Assembly: GCF_040054535.1 (NCBI RefSeq)
Contig: NC_090784.1
Coordinates: 18,676,001-18,740,000, forward strand
Direction of reading: 5' to 3'
Source of the DNA: Antennarius striatus
Lineage: Eukaryota; Chordata; Actinopteri; Lophiiformes; Antennariidae
DNA: 64,000 bases
The position numbers were made by a program, and so were the translations under genes. Each line of letters opens with the position of its first letter. The stretch's first letter is position 1. Below, piece by piece: positions 1 through 14,140 of the stretch. The notes below the pieces were generated by a model that saw only the letters and a list, made by a program, of their open reading frames with translations, made no database searches and was not told the origin of the DNA.

Positions 1-420
1 AGGGTGGGGCAGGGGGTGCATGTTTGGGAGTTGACTGACAGGCTACATAACTCAATTCAGCAATTTTGAGGCAGTGTGATGGCCATTTTTCTGTGTGTTT
101 ATTTGTGTATCTGTCTGTGTGTATGTGAGGTTATCAGACACTGTCAGCTGTATATATGTATGGATGTAAAGAGTATATACGGGTGGAATATTACAGAGGA
201 GAAGCTGCAGGTCTCTTAAAGGAATGTGTGCACATCAATTGTGTGAAAATAAACTATTCAAAAATATCTTCATACTTAAGCACATGCTTGGTTATGCAAA
301 ATTTCAGCTCAGACTCAGGCTGAGCCAGTCAGGAGTGTGTTTGGCATGACAAAAACTGAAGGACAATGATGCATGTGTATGTGTCTGCATGTGTGAGTAG
401 AATACTGCTCCTGCTCGGCC

Positions 421-424
<4 letters not shown>

Positions 425-495
<71 letters not shown>
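425..495 (+). repeat. (AC)n microsatellite
   Basis: An uninterrupted AC dinucleotide array of about 35 units. It lies 127 bp from a TG array of opposite orientation at 623-772. Confidence 0.99.
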
Positions 496-500
<5 letters not shown>

Positions 501-621
501 ATGACCAATATGCCATCAGCAGGCCAAGCAGAAGTGAAATAGGGGTGTATAATATTATATATGTAATATAAGTGAGTGCCTACCAGAGATGGAAAAAGTT
601 TAGGAGGAAAGAAGAATGATG

Positions 622-773
<152 letters not shown>

Positions 774-2641
774 TGGACTGATCACAAGAGATTGGTAGGA
801 AGTAAATGGGGAAATTAAATATGAAGGAGCTAAACTCTGCTTTGCTGCAAATAATAGGAAAACAAAGTTATGCGCAGGCATCAGGGAGAGTACAGGGAGC
901 GAGTGGGGAATGAGGAGAGGGTGCTGGAAGGAACAGAGAAGATATAAGGTTAGTAAAAAAACAGTCAAGGGAGCAAAAGAGGGCGGGTGGGAGATGAACA
1001 GCGATGGTTGGGGGGACCAGACGGTCTCTGAAGTGCACATACAATGAAAATGAGCTTCCACCTCCAGAATACTGCAGAGCAGCATGTAAGTAAAATGCAC
1101 AGTTCAGCAAGCCCAAAGCAAGGGAGATGGGTAGAGGAGGTAAATCTGAAGGTAAGGTAAAATGAATAAAGGCAATTGACTATAAAAATAAAACAGAAAG
1201 TTGAAAGAAAAGGAAGGAAGTGGAAGTTATTCTGAGAATAGCAGCAGGAGAAGAGGAGGGAAACCAAAATATTGGAAATGAAATGATGTGGTGTGTGAAA
1301 ATGGTGAGAGAGAGGAAAATAAAAGAGTCAGAGGGAAAACCCATTTTGTCTATGCAAATGGGGAGAAAGGGAAAGCAGAAGCTCATGCGTTCAGGCTATC
1401 CACCTGGGCTCTGTCAATCCCTCCTCTCTCTTTTCTCTTCCGCTCCATTCATCTCACTCTCTACCTCTATGCACCTGGCCCTGTCAATCCTGTAGCCCGC
1501 AGCTACAGCGCAAGAGGTAAATAGGAAGAGGGGGGTGGAATAGGGGGCAAGCAGCAGGAAGGTTATTATCCAAGAGATCCATCAGCGAACGATCTTGGCA
1601 ATGAGAAGTTCCTCCCACTCGTCCACCAAAATTATTTTCAGCTATCAGCACGTCTCCCTTTCGGTGCAGATTCGCAGTGACAGATGGAGCAAGTTGGTGT
1701 GGACATGCCCCTGGATCAGATGAGCAGAGGTGTGCATGGCTGTACGCATTGACACACTGTACCAACAAGGTAACACAGACCTGCTAACCTTGAGGAAGTT
1801 TTCTGAGCTTCACGAGTGCGTAACCCATCGTGCTAAATTCACATGCATTCATAGCACTGTACCAACTTGCTGCCAGAGCCACGTTATTTAACATATAAAT
1901 CAGATAGGAAGAGAAGAGAAGAAAGATGAAAACTTTTAGGAACACACCAATTTCGGCATGTGTGAGCATCCTGGTACCATTTAGGAGGCTTAAAGCCCCA
2001 GGTTCTTCCTAACCGGCATTTGCATAGTTTAAAGTCACAAATCGTATAGGCCTACTTTAACGTCAAAATACGCAGTAGCTGGAAAAAAAACAACAACAAA
2101 AAACATTTGGCAGGTCTGCTTAAAAAGACAGGAGCATCAAGAGGGATCTGAGGGATTAAAAAGCTTTTGAGTGATCATGGCGAGTACAGATAAAAAAGAC
2201 ACTGCGGAGGCCCTTGAATAGACTTCACGTTGTGGGAGAAGTGGCTGAGTGAGGGATCAGAATGAAGGGAGGGCTTCAGGGGCGGGCAGGATGACAACGA
2301 AGCCAGTGATCAAGAGTGAAAACACCTGTTTTGGTTGAGAATAAAAAGGTTAAAATAATTTAAAAAGAGGGGAGTGGGTGGCTAAAGAACAAAAAAATAT
2401 CAGAACAGTTTTGAGTCATCTGTGAATATGTCTGCGTACTTGAAACACAATAATCAGCTGTGTCTCTCTGTCTAATGAACCTTAGGAGACGGAAGTCGGA
2501 GAGGGAACATGGCATTTAAAAAGCAGACGATCAGGATGCCACACACTGCAGTAAATAAGTTTTGAAAAGGTCTCTATGGTCTCCTGAGTCCAGTGTAATG
2601 CTTGTGTTGGTGCGTATCCAGCACGCATATATATATAAATG

Positions 2642-2643
<2 letters not shown>

Positions 2644-2719
<76 letters not shown>
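2644..2719 (+). repeat. (TG)38 microsatellite
   Basis: Pure TG array, ending in a short GA run. It is preceded by a short TA-rich tract (about 2628-2637). Confidence 0.99.
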
Positions 2720-2726
<7 letters not shown>

Positions 2727-4279
2727 TGTGGCTCACATCTGTAACATGGCCAGTCATCACTCAGGATCAACACGCTTTTTTAATTACCTTTGGTTTCAGC
2801 AAATAAATTGCTTTCCTCATTGCAAAACTAAAGTCCATCTCCCTGGTGAATAAGCATACATTTAACTTGCAAACTTAAGTATTGCGAGTACCAGTGCCTT
2901 CATGGAGTTTAATCACTTTAGAAGCTGAAAAAATCTGTGTAAATATGTAAAGATAAATACGATCATGTTGATATTATAATGAAGCTTAACTAATCAATCA
3001 CCCAGGGTTGTAGCTTTTTCACCAAAACGTTCATTTGAGACTGTCGAGGACGTTGACGGACTGTCTCCTGACTGTTGCCTCCAGGAGTGTCAATCTTATA
3101 AATGTGCTATTGTTAACAGAATAATTCATTTCACATGCGCCACACTTCACTGACATGTATCAGGGTAAATATGATATAGTTCAATGATAGTAATGATAAA
3201 AAATCATTATTTCATTTGCATGAACACAAGTGTTCTACTGTCCAGAAGTATGAGCATTGGTCTTTTCATTCCAATGGTTCCATACGTTTTGCGAAAAAAT
3301 TTTATAACTTTTGTTACTTTATTTGGAAATTTAAAAAACAAAACAAAACAGAACAATCACAACAGAATATATGATTTCTAGCCTAAAATGAAATGGCTAC
3401 AGTATGTGAGGATATGGTTGGTTTTGGAAGAGACAGACCACAAAACAGAAGCTCAGCAAGTTAAAAAAAAAATACTTTGCTGGATGTAGTTGCGTTGATA
3501 AAAGGGAGGACAGATGGCAGTCATCTTGGCCCTTGGGAATAGCGAGATAATCAAGAATGAAAGCACATTCCCCTACAGCTTTCTTTTATTAGTTTCTCTT
3601 GCAATAAAGTGTGTTACTGTATATGCAGTCATGAGGCCACAGTGTGTGAGCTGTGCGGCTCTCCACGCTGCAGGATCCATACTGCAGACACAAAAACCCC
3701 TCACTGTTTTTGGTATCTACCAAGAAACCCCACCAGCCTCTGCGACTGGCTTCACAGCTCCGTTAAATACAACCGCCCAGCAGGTGGTGGTTACTATAAA
3801 GCAACGTTTGCCATAAGCATACCTAAAGCTCAGGGGCTGTGTCAAACTCTTTCAGTATTAGAGAGGACATGGATGTTACACTCCTCTACTATCATGGCTA
3901 GAAAGAAGGGCCGACATTTCTGTGGTCCACGATAACATCCATCTTTACAGACACGGAGATACAAACATATCTAAAAACGTGAGTCAAGCGGCTTCATTCT
4001 GCCGGTGCACTTTATGGGACATAAGGGGAGAATGGGTGTATCTGTTTACGACCATAAGGAGGATGAGCAGTCTCACACTTAAATGTCACTTCTGCTGCTC
4101 AGGAAAAATGAATCCTGGGAGGGAATCAGCCAGCACTTTCCTCAAGGTCATTGGTGCTTGGCCACTTTTTAAGTGGTCTTGCCAACTGTAACACTCTCTG
4201 TAGAAACAATTGGAGCACCAATCCAATTTGGCCCTGCTTCCTTTCTTTTCTCTCTACTTCAATGCAGACAGTGCATAGC

Positions 4280-4620
4280 CTCACTTTTGTTTAACCCTGC
4301 TGAGAGCGGCGCATGAATTGATGACCTTATGAATCCCAAAGGAGCCCAGCAAATCATTGCGGTAAATCTCGCCCCAGCACATTAAGCATGACTGCAGGCT
4401 TATTCCCCTCATTTTTTCTCCTTTTCTTTCTTCTTTCTTTGTCTCTCTTCATCTCGCTCCTACAAGCGCTTGGGGGTCTTTGAGCGACACAAACTTCTCC
4501 AGGGTTATTTTCATGTGCCGCTAATTAATTGGCTATAATTAATGGTTGTTTGTGGTTTGCTAATGAAGTGGATCAGAGTTGGGCGCTCCTGATGTTGATG
4601 CTCTTGTCTCTGGCTTGAGA
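4280..4620. promoter_or_regulatory. Candidate conserved noncoding element
   Basis: Non-repetitive, non-coding sequence that includes TAATTAATTGG and TATAATTAATGG homeodomain-type cores near 4520-4545 and a TTTGTGG core near 4550. Low-complexity pyrimidine tracts flank part of it. This composition is typical of vertebrate developmental enhancers in large introns. Conservation cannot be seen from one sequence, so the call is an inference. Confidence 0.3.
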
Positions 4621-7189
4621 GAGAGAGAGATTTGAGATGCTTTTACACAGCATGTATGAAGCGGAACTGTTGCGCTTCACTGTTCTCGATAAGGGTTAAT
4701 GGTCCCATTTACACCATCTTTTCAAGGTGGGAGGGGGGTACCTTTATCCCACCTGGACGTTCTTTATAAATGATAAAATAAAAGCAACAAAGGCTTAAGC
4801 TGCATTCGTACTGCGCGGTATTGACTCGCTGTTTTTAGTTTTCCATGACGTAAAAAAGTAAATGGTCACTGGTGCAACTTACTGGGTACCACCTCTGCTG
4901 TAATTTATCACTTCTTGAGGAGGTGAAGATGTCCTGTATTTGATAGCTGATGAGCGGATCAAGAGTGTTGGAAGAAATGTTTTTGTTACCGAAGACTTCT
5001 CATGGTGTCACTATGACGACCAGCTAGTCCGAGATGTGACTATCGTCTAACGGAAAATGACCTCCATGAAAGCATGTGATACAAAAGCTTTATGTGAATC
5101 AAGCTGGTACCACGTAGTTGAAATGCAGCTGTGATGATCAGGGTCAGTGTTTTTCCAAGAGTCAACAAGCCAACGAGCTGGCAAGGCAACAGTGCAGGAC
5201 CAAAGTGTGGCGTTTTGATGCTGCATAATGTGTGTAAGCCGCAACTGGAAGATTTCAAAAGCGGCTAACTGAACCCAATGAGTGATCTCTATGTACAAAT
5301 GGCCACAGGGAGAAACAGATATGCACAAGCAGTGAGAGATAATGTGTTATTTTCTGCTTATCTTTTACTATTTATAACAATTTTCTTTAATGCTAACATT
5401 CAACTTTGCCTCTCGATTTCGAATGTGCCTCCACGATGCCTTAAACTGAACACTGATGACGGTAGAGAAAGAAAAATATGTAAGTAACTTGACACTACCA
5501 CGATATCTCTGCTAGCCATGGTCACAGCTCCAATGAATAAATTATTTGGGGGGAGAAATATTTTAAAGAGTTGTCCATGATAGAAAGTCGTCTGAGGCCT
5601 CTTCAACATTGTTGTGTCTGCCTTCTTAAGATCTCCATCTGATTTCCCTGTAGATAATGCAGTGCTTTGACTGGTAATTTTCAGCTTCTGTCGATCTCAT
5701 CAAAGTGAACCTCTTAATGGCAATGATACAAAGACAGTTTCTAAATGGCAGACAGATGAATAGGCTTGTGCGGTGTGGGTGTTAATTATTTGAGCCCAGG
5801 CCTTGTGTAACTACTCATAAAGTAGGAGGAAGGCCAGGAGTTGTGGGAATAAAAGAACTTTGGTGCTTGTTTGCTTCTAGTGTGTGTTTGTGTGTACACT
5901 GTTTGTGTGTTCACGCCGTGGCCTCATCGATCATGACATCTCATCTCTCTGGTGTGGTCACCTACACACTCTCTGTCTTCATCTATCTCTCTGTCTCTCC
6001 TCCTCCTACCCTCACTAGCACCATGTACTTTTCTGCACTGGTTGAACTCACCATCCTCTCCTTCCTCCTTTTTTCTTCCCGCCTCCAAAATCCGTCACTC
6101 TCCTCAGCAGGGGTTCCTCGTTCTCCCTCTCTTACTTGTCGTTTTTCGGCTACACCCTTTCATTTCAGAGCTGAAATCCTGCAATCAGTCACTTGTTTGT
6201 TGGACTCCTCTCCGCCTGACTTTCTCCCTCTGCTACACTCCTCCCTGCTTCACTGATCTGTGACACATGCCCCTAGCACTTTCCCTTTACCCCTACCTCC
6301 CTCCCTTCTCTCTTTTATACACTGTTCAGCCAGCCATCTCACCCTCTCTCTTTCACTCCCTTGCTCTGACCCCATCAGTACCTCAGTGCTCCGGCTAAGT
6401 CCGGTCACTCTTCATCAGCTAGGATCCATTAGATACACAGACCTCCCAAAGGTAAAGGGAAGCTGAGTCTTGTAGGCAACCTCTCTGCCAAGCCTTGACA
6501 GTTTCACCTAGGTTTAAGTCCTTGACTGACCCTTCTTACCACTGGATGAACACCTCATTACCAGCCATCCTGGCCTTGTCATCTCTCTACATGGTATCAT
6601 CCAGGTGGGATGTGTATTAGTCTCCACACTGGCAGAGTGCACATTTTTCCAGCTTCTCAAATTTAGGTACTTGCCCTTTTTAGCTCAATCAGTCTCCCTC
6701 ACCCAATCATGGCCTGTGAGGGCTATGCCATAGTGCCTTAGAGGGGATAATCACCTTGGTTACTGGAGCTACCAGGAGCTAAGTTAGCACTGCACCCCGT
6801 GGGAGTGGCAGAGGTAGGTGTCAAAACAGTAGGAGAGGGTGTTAAATAAGCCCATGGCCTAGCAGGACATCTAAACATTTACTCTTCGTCATGGAAACCG
6901 TATCATCAATAGGGAAGAATGCTCACCCTGTGGTGCAAATGTTATTTCAGACTAAAGATCTCTTCCCGCTCTCTCCATGCCAGCTCCTCAACCACATTAT
7001 AGCTTTAAACACACTTTTTACCACAGCAGAAAGAGTACATTATAATCTGCCTTTGAGTGTTGTGCAGAGGGAATCACTGTTTACTGATTTCACACTCTCA
7101 TGGCAAAGACAAATATGCAGCTAAAGGGGTCAGCAGCCAAAGAAAAGCTGCTGGCTCAGGGGGACGTTAGGTCACGCTAGACAAAGCTG

Positions 7190-7460
7190 CATCCGAACAG
7201 CTTCAGAGCCGAGCCAATCCGATTGAATGGACTTGAGAGCGCTGATTGATTGACAGGCTTTGGATGGCAGCAAGTGAAGGAGACGTCCTTGGCATCCTAC
7301 TAAGCATTAAAAAAACTTCTGTGGCCAAGTTGGTGAAATGCCAGTTGTTCTCACAGAGCGACACATAAGGACGACATAGATCACCATTATGATAATCACA
7401 AGCAGCACTGTCTGGGGAATAGTAATGGGAAGGGGATGAGGTGGCAGCCATAAAGAGTGT
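7190..7460. promoter_or_regulatory. Candidate conserved noncoding element with PBX/MEIS-type site
   Basis: Contains TGATTGACAG at 7247-7256, which matches the composite PBX-MEIS (TALE homeodomain) motif, within a non-repetitive block lacking any credible exon. A related TGATTAGACTGACAG lies near 7480-7495. Enhancer function is inferred. Confidence 0.3.
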
Positions 7461-8311
7461 TTCTACATTAGCACTGGCCTGATTAGACTGACAGAAAGTT
7501 TTACTAATGGATAATTAAACAAATGGCCAAACGAGAGATAAGACTTCATATAGCGATCAGCGTCTTCCTGTGGCCCCTTCAATCACTGCGCTACATGTGA
7601 CACACAAACCTCTACAAAAGGGCAAAACAGATCGAAACACATCACTGGCTCTAGGATGTGAAAGACGATGTGAGACGACGATATCATATGATCTGTCCTT
7701 ACAGCGGAAATGAAATGATTTATCTGGTTTTACTTCCCTATATTTCTGAGTTGATGTAAAAATAAAATTGTCTGTGCATCAGGTATATAATGCTGAAGAG
7801 GGTCATTGAGATGCCATCATAATGTGAAAGAAAAGTACTTCAAAACAAGAAGTTATAGATTGCTCTGAAGACCGGAGGCAGATTAGGAGAAAATGACTGT
7901 AAAATACATCACCTGCACTAAACAATGAGCCAGGGACCCTCTTCTACTTCTGAGTAATGGACCCATAAAAGCCTAGGGGAGAATAAAACCAGCCCACACT
8001 AAACTCTGTAACTCTTTCACTCGTGGATTCCACAGAAAGTCACATCGTCCAATTTGTTTATGGAGCTTTTGCCAAAGCAGTTGCTGAGCCGAGGTAGTAG
8101 AACGTCCCGTCAGGGACCTTTAAGACTGCATTAGTTGATCACAAAGGGCAGTGAATGACAGCAGTGAGGGTTTTTTTTTCCAAAATGACTCATTTCAGCT
8201 TCTCTCAAGCATACCGGCACTCTCCGTCAAGTTCAAGCTGTCCAGTTATTCAGAACTACAAAAGACTGAATGAGATCTGATTGAGAGCCGGGCTCAGACT
8301 TACACTGTGAG

Positions 8312-8325
8312 CCAGCAGGTGGCAG
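8312..8325 (+). promoter_or_regulatory. CTCF-consensus-like motif, forward
   Basis: CCAGCAGGTGGCAG matches the CTCF core pattern CCASYAGRKGGCR on the plus strand. A single motif match is suggestive only. Confidence 0.35.
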
Positions 8326-11239
8326 GGCAGAGAGTGAAGACAGGAGGTCTTGGTCTTTTTAATTAAATTGCGGACACATTTATTTTACTTTAGGGGGTGA
8401 ATTATTATCCACAGATCAGAAGACTAAACCTTTGCTCTCAGTGAGGACTCTTGCCGTGTATTAGAGAACAAAGAAACCTGCTGAAATAGCAAGCCTGGCA
8501 CGGTGTTGAGAAATATAAAGTAGCAATCTTAATTCTGGCATTGATGCAAGCGGCATCTGACAACCATCTAAACCTACAATTGGACTCACTCATTCGCAAT
8601 CCTGTTCCACTGTGGAAAAAAGCCTCTAAAATACTACATAAGGTGTCTATATCAAGCTGTCCGTGAATGAGTGAACATGTGCTCCTGTCCCTGTGTCCAT
8701 ATCTTTTGATTTTTCGTACGTACAGCATTTCCCTTGATGTTTGTGTTTACACGGCAGGCCTCCCCCTCCGTGACTCACAGCGGCATTGATTTATGCAAGG
8801 CCTCTGTCTGTGTGTGCGTTTGTGTGGTTGCACACATATACCACCTATAATTGGTATTCAAATCTCCTCCCACAAGTACGTCCAACTGCTGCCGTTTTTC
8901 AACAGCCAGAGCCGCAGCCAAGGTCCAAACAGCAGGATGGGGGGAACAAGCTCAAACGGATGGCTCTCATTGCAAACGTTCAAATAAACAAATGGTGGTG
9001 ATTTAATGCACACGGCGATAAGGCAGGTGGTAATGGGAGGCCTAGGCGAGGGGATGCGGAGGAGGTGGAGGAATAGAAGTGATCGAGGTGTATGTGGGTA
9101 TAATCAGAGGGCGAGCAGCAGAGGTGGAGTTGACAGCATTTGTTACCGCTGTGACCGTACGTGGGGTGGAAGTGTTGGCCCACAGCTGTGGTGGCTCAGC
9201 CAGCCCCAGAGAGGCATGCACTCAAAAGACACAGCGATGACTGTGTGTGTGTGCATGTGTGTGTGTGCATGTGTGCGTGCATCCCTCAAGCCTGCCTATC
9301 TGAAGTCTTTCTGCCTTTGTTCTCTCACTCTTCCCATTTTCTTCGCTCTTCTTTGCCTGCTTTGCTCATCCATTTTTCCAGCCTTCCATCTCTCATTCCG
9401 TCTTCAAAGGAGGGCCAAGTCTCTCGGCCTCACCGTCTTCACAGCACCCTCTCACCCTCCCTCACCCCACTGTCCTCCCATTCGCCTATCTGTCAAATAA
9501 ATCAATCAAATTTGCTACTGGAATAAAAAACAGGCACTAACCCCCTCATCCTTCCCCACCTTTTCTTCCATCTTTCTTTTAGATTAGTTTTGCCATTTTT
9601 GTCTACAATGGAGAAAGGGCCGAGACATGCTGATTTGTTATCTGAGGCATTTTTAACTGTGTGCATGTGCACAGTGTGTGCATGTGCACGGAGTGTGAAG
9701 AAACAGACTGTCTTTACACAATTCCCTCTCCCTCCACCCTGCAGCCCCTGTCTCCCCCAGCCCCTGTCAGTGGCTAGATTAATGGCGATGATCAGTGAGC
9801 AGCCCCCAGCAGAGGTTGCCTGCAGCTCAAGCAAAACCAGGCTCAGTCAGCAACACAAACACACAGAGACAAGCAGCACATTTACATGCAACACGCAAGC
9901 ATATTCATAAACGAGTATTCACACACAAACACACACCTTTTACACAGTACTGTATTCCAGTTAGACTGACACAAATTTCTACCCACTTGTACATGTGAAT
10001 GAGCCCTCCACTGCTGTAGAAACACACACAAATGGATGCAAAGGTGCTCAAGGGAGAAAATCAATGCACGTGTCTTTGAGAGGACAGTATCTGATCAAGT
10101 GGGTAAATGGTTATGAAGCGGCACAGCCTCCTTAATGAAAATCAGACATCACAACGACAATAAAACCACGGTTGTCTGCAAATATCCGACATAGCAACGA
10201 GCCCTTAAATAAAAAACCTTTAACAGCCACAAATCAACCAAGCAACTTCTTGGTTCCTGATGAGAATCACTGAAGCCTGGGGTGAAAATTAATAAGCTCT
10301 ATATTTTCACATCCATGCAGATGGATGCTGCTGCTCAGAATCATGATTGGGGCCGCATCCAAGCCTTTAGTCTTTCAGCGGTTAGTACAGGGTAGTGACC
10401 ATGAAATCTATTGTGCCTATAAGGAAGAGATACAGGGCTATCCCACGAGGAGATGTTCGAGTGGGGAGGAAATACAGGGACTGCAGGTGCGGTCACAATG
10501 ATGTGTCATACAGATTGTTAGGTGTTATTGTGACTGATAAGGTGAGGTCTCAAAGGTCCATTCAGTCCCTGACACTACTGTGGAATATAAAACAGGGGCA
10601 AACACCACACCGCTGGGTCTGATGTGACACACACGTCCGATGCTCTGCAGGGAAATTGCTGGGACTCATGTGGCTGACAGGATGTTAAATAGAATATCTT
10701 TACATGCATGACTGTATGCAAAAATGTCCCCAGAAGTCTCTGAAGACCCCCTTCCCCCCACATCTTGCACAGAAGGGTCAACAGACCACGATTTCATGTG
10801 TTATTTCTGCTATGTGGAGGGAAGGAAAAGTGAAAGCGGGTCCGTGCCTTTCACTTTTTATTTTATCCTGGTGGCTCGGGGTTTTTCCAGCTGTATATTT
10901 GAGGGAAATGCTCAAAACAATGATTCACACCCAAGAAGCTCAGACGTGCGCAGACTGCTTTCATTCTAAACATGCCAGCGCTGAATCCAAGCATCGGTCC
11001 GCAGGACGAGCGCAAAAAGGAATGTTCTGCACGTGTTTTTGTCCCGCGGTGAGCTCCTCCTCCGCCTTCATCCCTGCCTGACAAGTCTGAACAGACCTGA
11101 CGCGTTTTTGCGCGCTATTCCCCTATTCTAGACTTAAGGAAACTTGCACTGGGGTGGGGGGGAAGACACATCCACATCGCGGACGGTAAAGCACTCTTCT
11201 CATTCACGTCACACTCACACTCTCTCGTCCGACTCTTAC

Positions 11240-11312
11240 CAGTGCGCACCAAGCAGGCGACTGTGATGACGGTGAGAGGGACGCAGTAGTTCCACACGGA
11301 CGGGAGAGCCAT
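11240..11312 (-). CDS. First coding exon of an unidentified signal-peptide protein
   Basis: Reading the minus strand from the ATG at 11312, 24 codons plus one base run to a strong GTAAGA donor immediately below 11240. The peptide starts MALPSVWNYCVPLTVITVAC and ends LVRT, with a hydrophobic core after an uncharged N-terminus, which is a good secretory signal peptide. The intron falls in phase 1, as is usual for first introns of genes made of extracellular modules. The next exon is not in the window, so the first intron exceeds 11 kb. A long first intron after a signal exon is common in adhesion, guidance and receptor phosphatase genes. I do not recognise the peptide and assign no name. Synteny with human 1p35 makes PTPRU one gene to test, but nothing in these 24 residues shows it. 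Confidence 0.6.
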
Positions 11313-11570
11313 CGCTGTCGCCGATATTCCCCGTGATCTCTTCTTCGTTATTCCTCTTCCTTTGGAGAAATCACAGTGACACCAACTCGTAGGTTCACTC
11401 TCCCCGCAGAGAATTCAGCGTCTCTGCGAGTGGTGCGTGTGTGTGCGTGTGTGTGTGTGTGTGTGTGAGGGCGCACGCCGGTTACTGTGCGTGAGTTAGT
11501 ATTATATCAAGCCCTCGGTGCGTAACAGCAGGTCTTTTACATAGTAGCGCTCTCTCCTTCGCGCACCGAC
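11313..11570 (-). promoter_or_regulatory. CpG-rich 5' UTR and promoter of the signal-peptide gene
   Basis: The region upstream of the ATG on the minus strand is visibly richer in CpG than its surroundings, with clusters in 11030-11570. It includes a short imperfect GT/GC run at about 11435-11467 and a TATA-like TATAAT read on the minus strand near 11500. The transcription start cannot be fixed. Confidence 0.4.
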
Positions 11571-12039
11571 TCTCTCCACCTCTGAATGGATGAAAACTGT
11601 GGTTCGGCCGGTTTTTCTTGGTTACTTTTCATTGTAAACATATTTAAAGAGCTCTTCAATTAGGGCGGGCCTGTGTGCGTTACCGACCAATTGCAGGGAG
11701 CTGGAGCAGGTGGAGGGGTGTGTGGATGAGACGGAGGGGTTGGGCTTTCGGAATAAGAGAAAGCCTACAGCAGGAAAACGGGGAGGAAAGACGGGCTGCA
11801 ACTTCCAATTAATTGAAATCAATTTGTTTTAAATTTGATTGATAACAAACATTAATTTTCAGACGCAAATAACCAATTTATATCCAATTTACTTCCAGGG
11901 ACGAAAGATGCCAGGCACAATAATTAAGATGAACAAAATGAAACAGATGTTTATTGTTTCCAGAAATTATACAATTGAAATCATTATTTATCATTTATTG
12001 TTTTCCCAACACGGTTGTAAAAGATTATGCAAACTACTT

Positions 12040-12145
<106 letters not shown>

Positions 12146-13789
12146 TATGATTCATCAGCCAGTTAGAAGTAATAGACTCACAATTTCTACATTTTAGGTC
12201 TGACGAGATGGCAAATAGATATATATTCTGTAATTTGTTATCTATTATTTGACTATAATTGATGGAAAGGCTACATCCTGACTCACTGCTGGATGAGCAT
12301 GTGTGCAGCGGTCTTCAGGTGATGAGGGCACATTACTCCCCTGAAGCTGCTCAGACTCAAAATAATTGTTCAAAAGACCAAGGAAGGAGAGCAGAGCCGG
12401 CTTGAGTGTATACGGTTAAACTGTCGTTCAGAATGACAGTAATGGCCCGGAACTAAAACTTGTGCTCCACACCGGCCACAGTTTCTGCTCATCTGTAGTC
12501 AGAACCTATTAGGCTTCGCTAAAGGGCCACTTTAACTTTACCCTCATGCTGTGGCCACATTTTGCCCATAATTGTGTTTTCCAGTCAGAGAGTGATGCTC
12601 CATTATGAAAATTGTTCCTCTTTCCACATCTCCTTTTTTCCCCCCTACAATCCAGTGTTATGACATGGTTTGGCACATCCATCCAGGATTGACATCTTTT
12701 TTGAAAGACTGTATCTTTGGCGCCCCCTAAAGGTAATATTGGGAATAGCAAGTCGAGGATTTCAAGTCTGGTTCAGCCAATCTGTCCTCTCCTGGTTTGT
12801 GTGCCTCAAACTGTCAGTAAAATATCAAACCATTATACTAGCATTGATGACTTTTTATAAATCTTATCGACATTTTTTTCGACTGAATTGTGACTGTTTA
12901 TCCCAGAGTTATATGTGTCCCACTAGTTTCCAAACTGCCATCCCATTTTTCACCGTCAGCTTCTCTTGCAAGTGTTTGTTCCCCTGGTTGGCAGGCGGTT
13001 GGCGGTGGCAGCGTGTCCCCCACACCAGATGGGGCATTGTCAGGGAGTAATGAAGGGAAAACACCTGCTTCTCCAACGACTGCCACTCCTTCATTTTCAG
13101 CCAATTGACACAGCATATGCAGGAAGCGTGCATGAACCCAAGTGACAATGACAAGAACAGCAGTGGGGGGATAAAACAAGGTTATCAATGCCCAAGGCTT
13201 TGATGACTCATTGTATGAGTTTGCCCAGACTAACTACACACATCTATACCCTTGTCCTGTTAGGGCCCTATTTCTACCCTGAAACACCACTTTCACTGCT
13301 GTGTATTCTCTGCACGGCTCCTGCCTTCCCCAAAGCTGTTGTCCGGTGGTTTATACATGACACGCTATCAAGGTCAAACTGTCACTGTAAACTAGACTTC
13401 CTTACCTCCTAACTGGAGCCCGGTGCCCAGGGGACAGCTCTACTGAGTGAAACTCCTGACAGAAAATCTTGTCTTTTCTGAAACCCCAGGACCATCGCCT
13501 GCAAGGGAGAGCACATCGTTTCACTCTCGACTGATTCAAAGGCCAAAAACAAATGGCGCTCATTGGCATTTCACATACAGGAGGGCATCTTAATTTTAAA
13601 AAATAAGATTTTCTTCATTTTCCTATCAATCATGAGTTTTAAAACTCGTATTTTAATTGCAGTCTTGATATCTGTTGTCTCTTTATTCTCATGTTCAACC
13701 TATGATATGAAATAAGCAGATATTTTTGGGGGGAGTTAGAAAATAAATCCTACTAGTCTGCGAAACGCTCTACAAAAAGGGTGTCTGCA

Positions 13790-14140
13790 GCAGAGGCAAG
13801 CTGCACAGGGTGCCTGAATAATAAGTTTAATAACATTAGCCTGGCTGTGCTCTGTGGTGCATGCACCCGTTAATGGAGTGTCAATGTTAAACTGCCGCTT
13901 TCCCCATTATTAACGACGGCCCATGGTCAACCTCACACCAATAATAAACCCCAACCCATCAAATAAAAGCCAAAATAACTTCAATAGACAAGCATAATGA
14001 ACTTCTTTGTATTATGGGCACGGTTATGGTAATATGCTGATAATTATGGTGGTGTGGCAGGACGTTAAGGTTTCCAAGGCAACAGAGGAGAAAATTAAAA
14101 AAGATGAATTTGTTGCCTGTGATATGATTATCTGTGGTTA
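13790..14140. promoter_or_regulatory. Candidate conserved noncoding element
   Basis: AT-rich but complex sequence with repeated ATTA/TAAT cores (near 13828, 13846, 13908 and 13942) and no coding potential. It resembles developmental enhancers in composition only. Confidence 0.25.

Noticed and set aside
1484..1768. 94-codon minus-strand frame in the left intron
   Set aside because: No recognisable domain and no plausible phase-1 acceptor linking it to the signal-peptide exon.
3775..3795. CTCF site at CCAGCAGGTGGTG
   Set aside because: It lacks the GGC core, unlike the matches reported.
3609..3935. 108-codon frame with a helicase-like FAISIPKAQG...QTL phrase, recalling Helitron helicases
   Set aside because: The match is about a dozen residues with a two-residue insertion, and nothing upstream or downstream supports a helicase.
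5843..6466. Overlapping Ser/Leu/Pro-rich frames
   Set aside because: They come from a pyrimidine-rich tract and show no domain or splice context.
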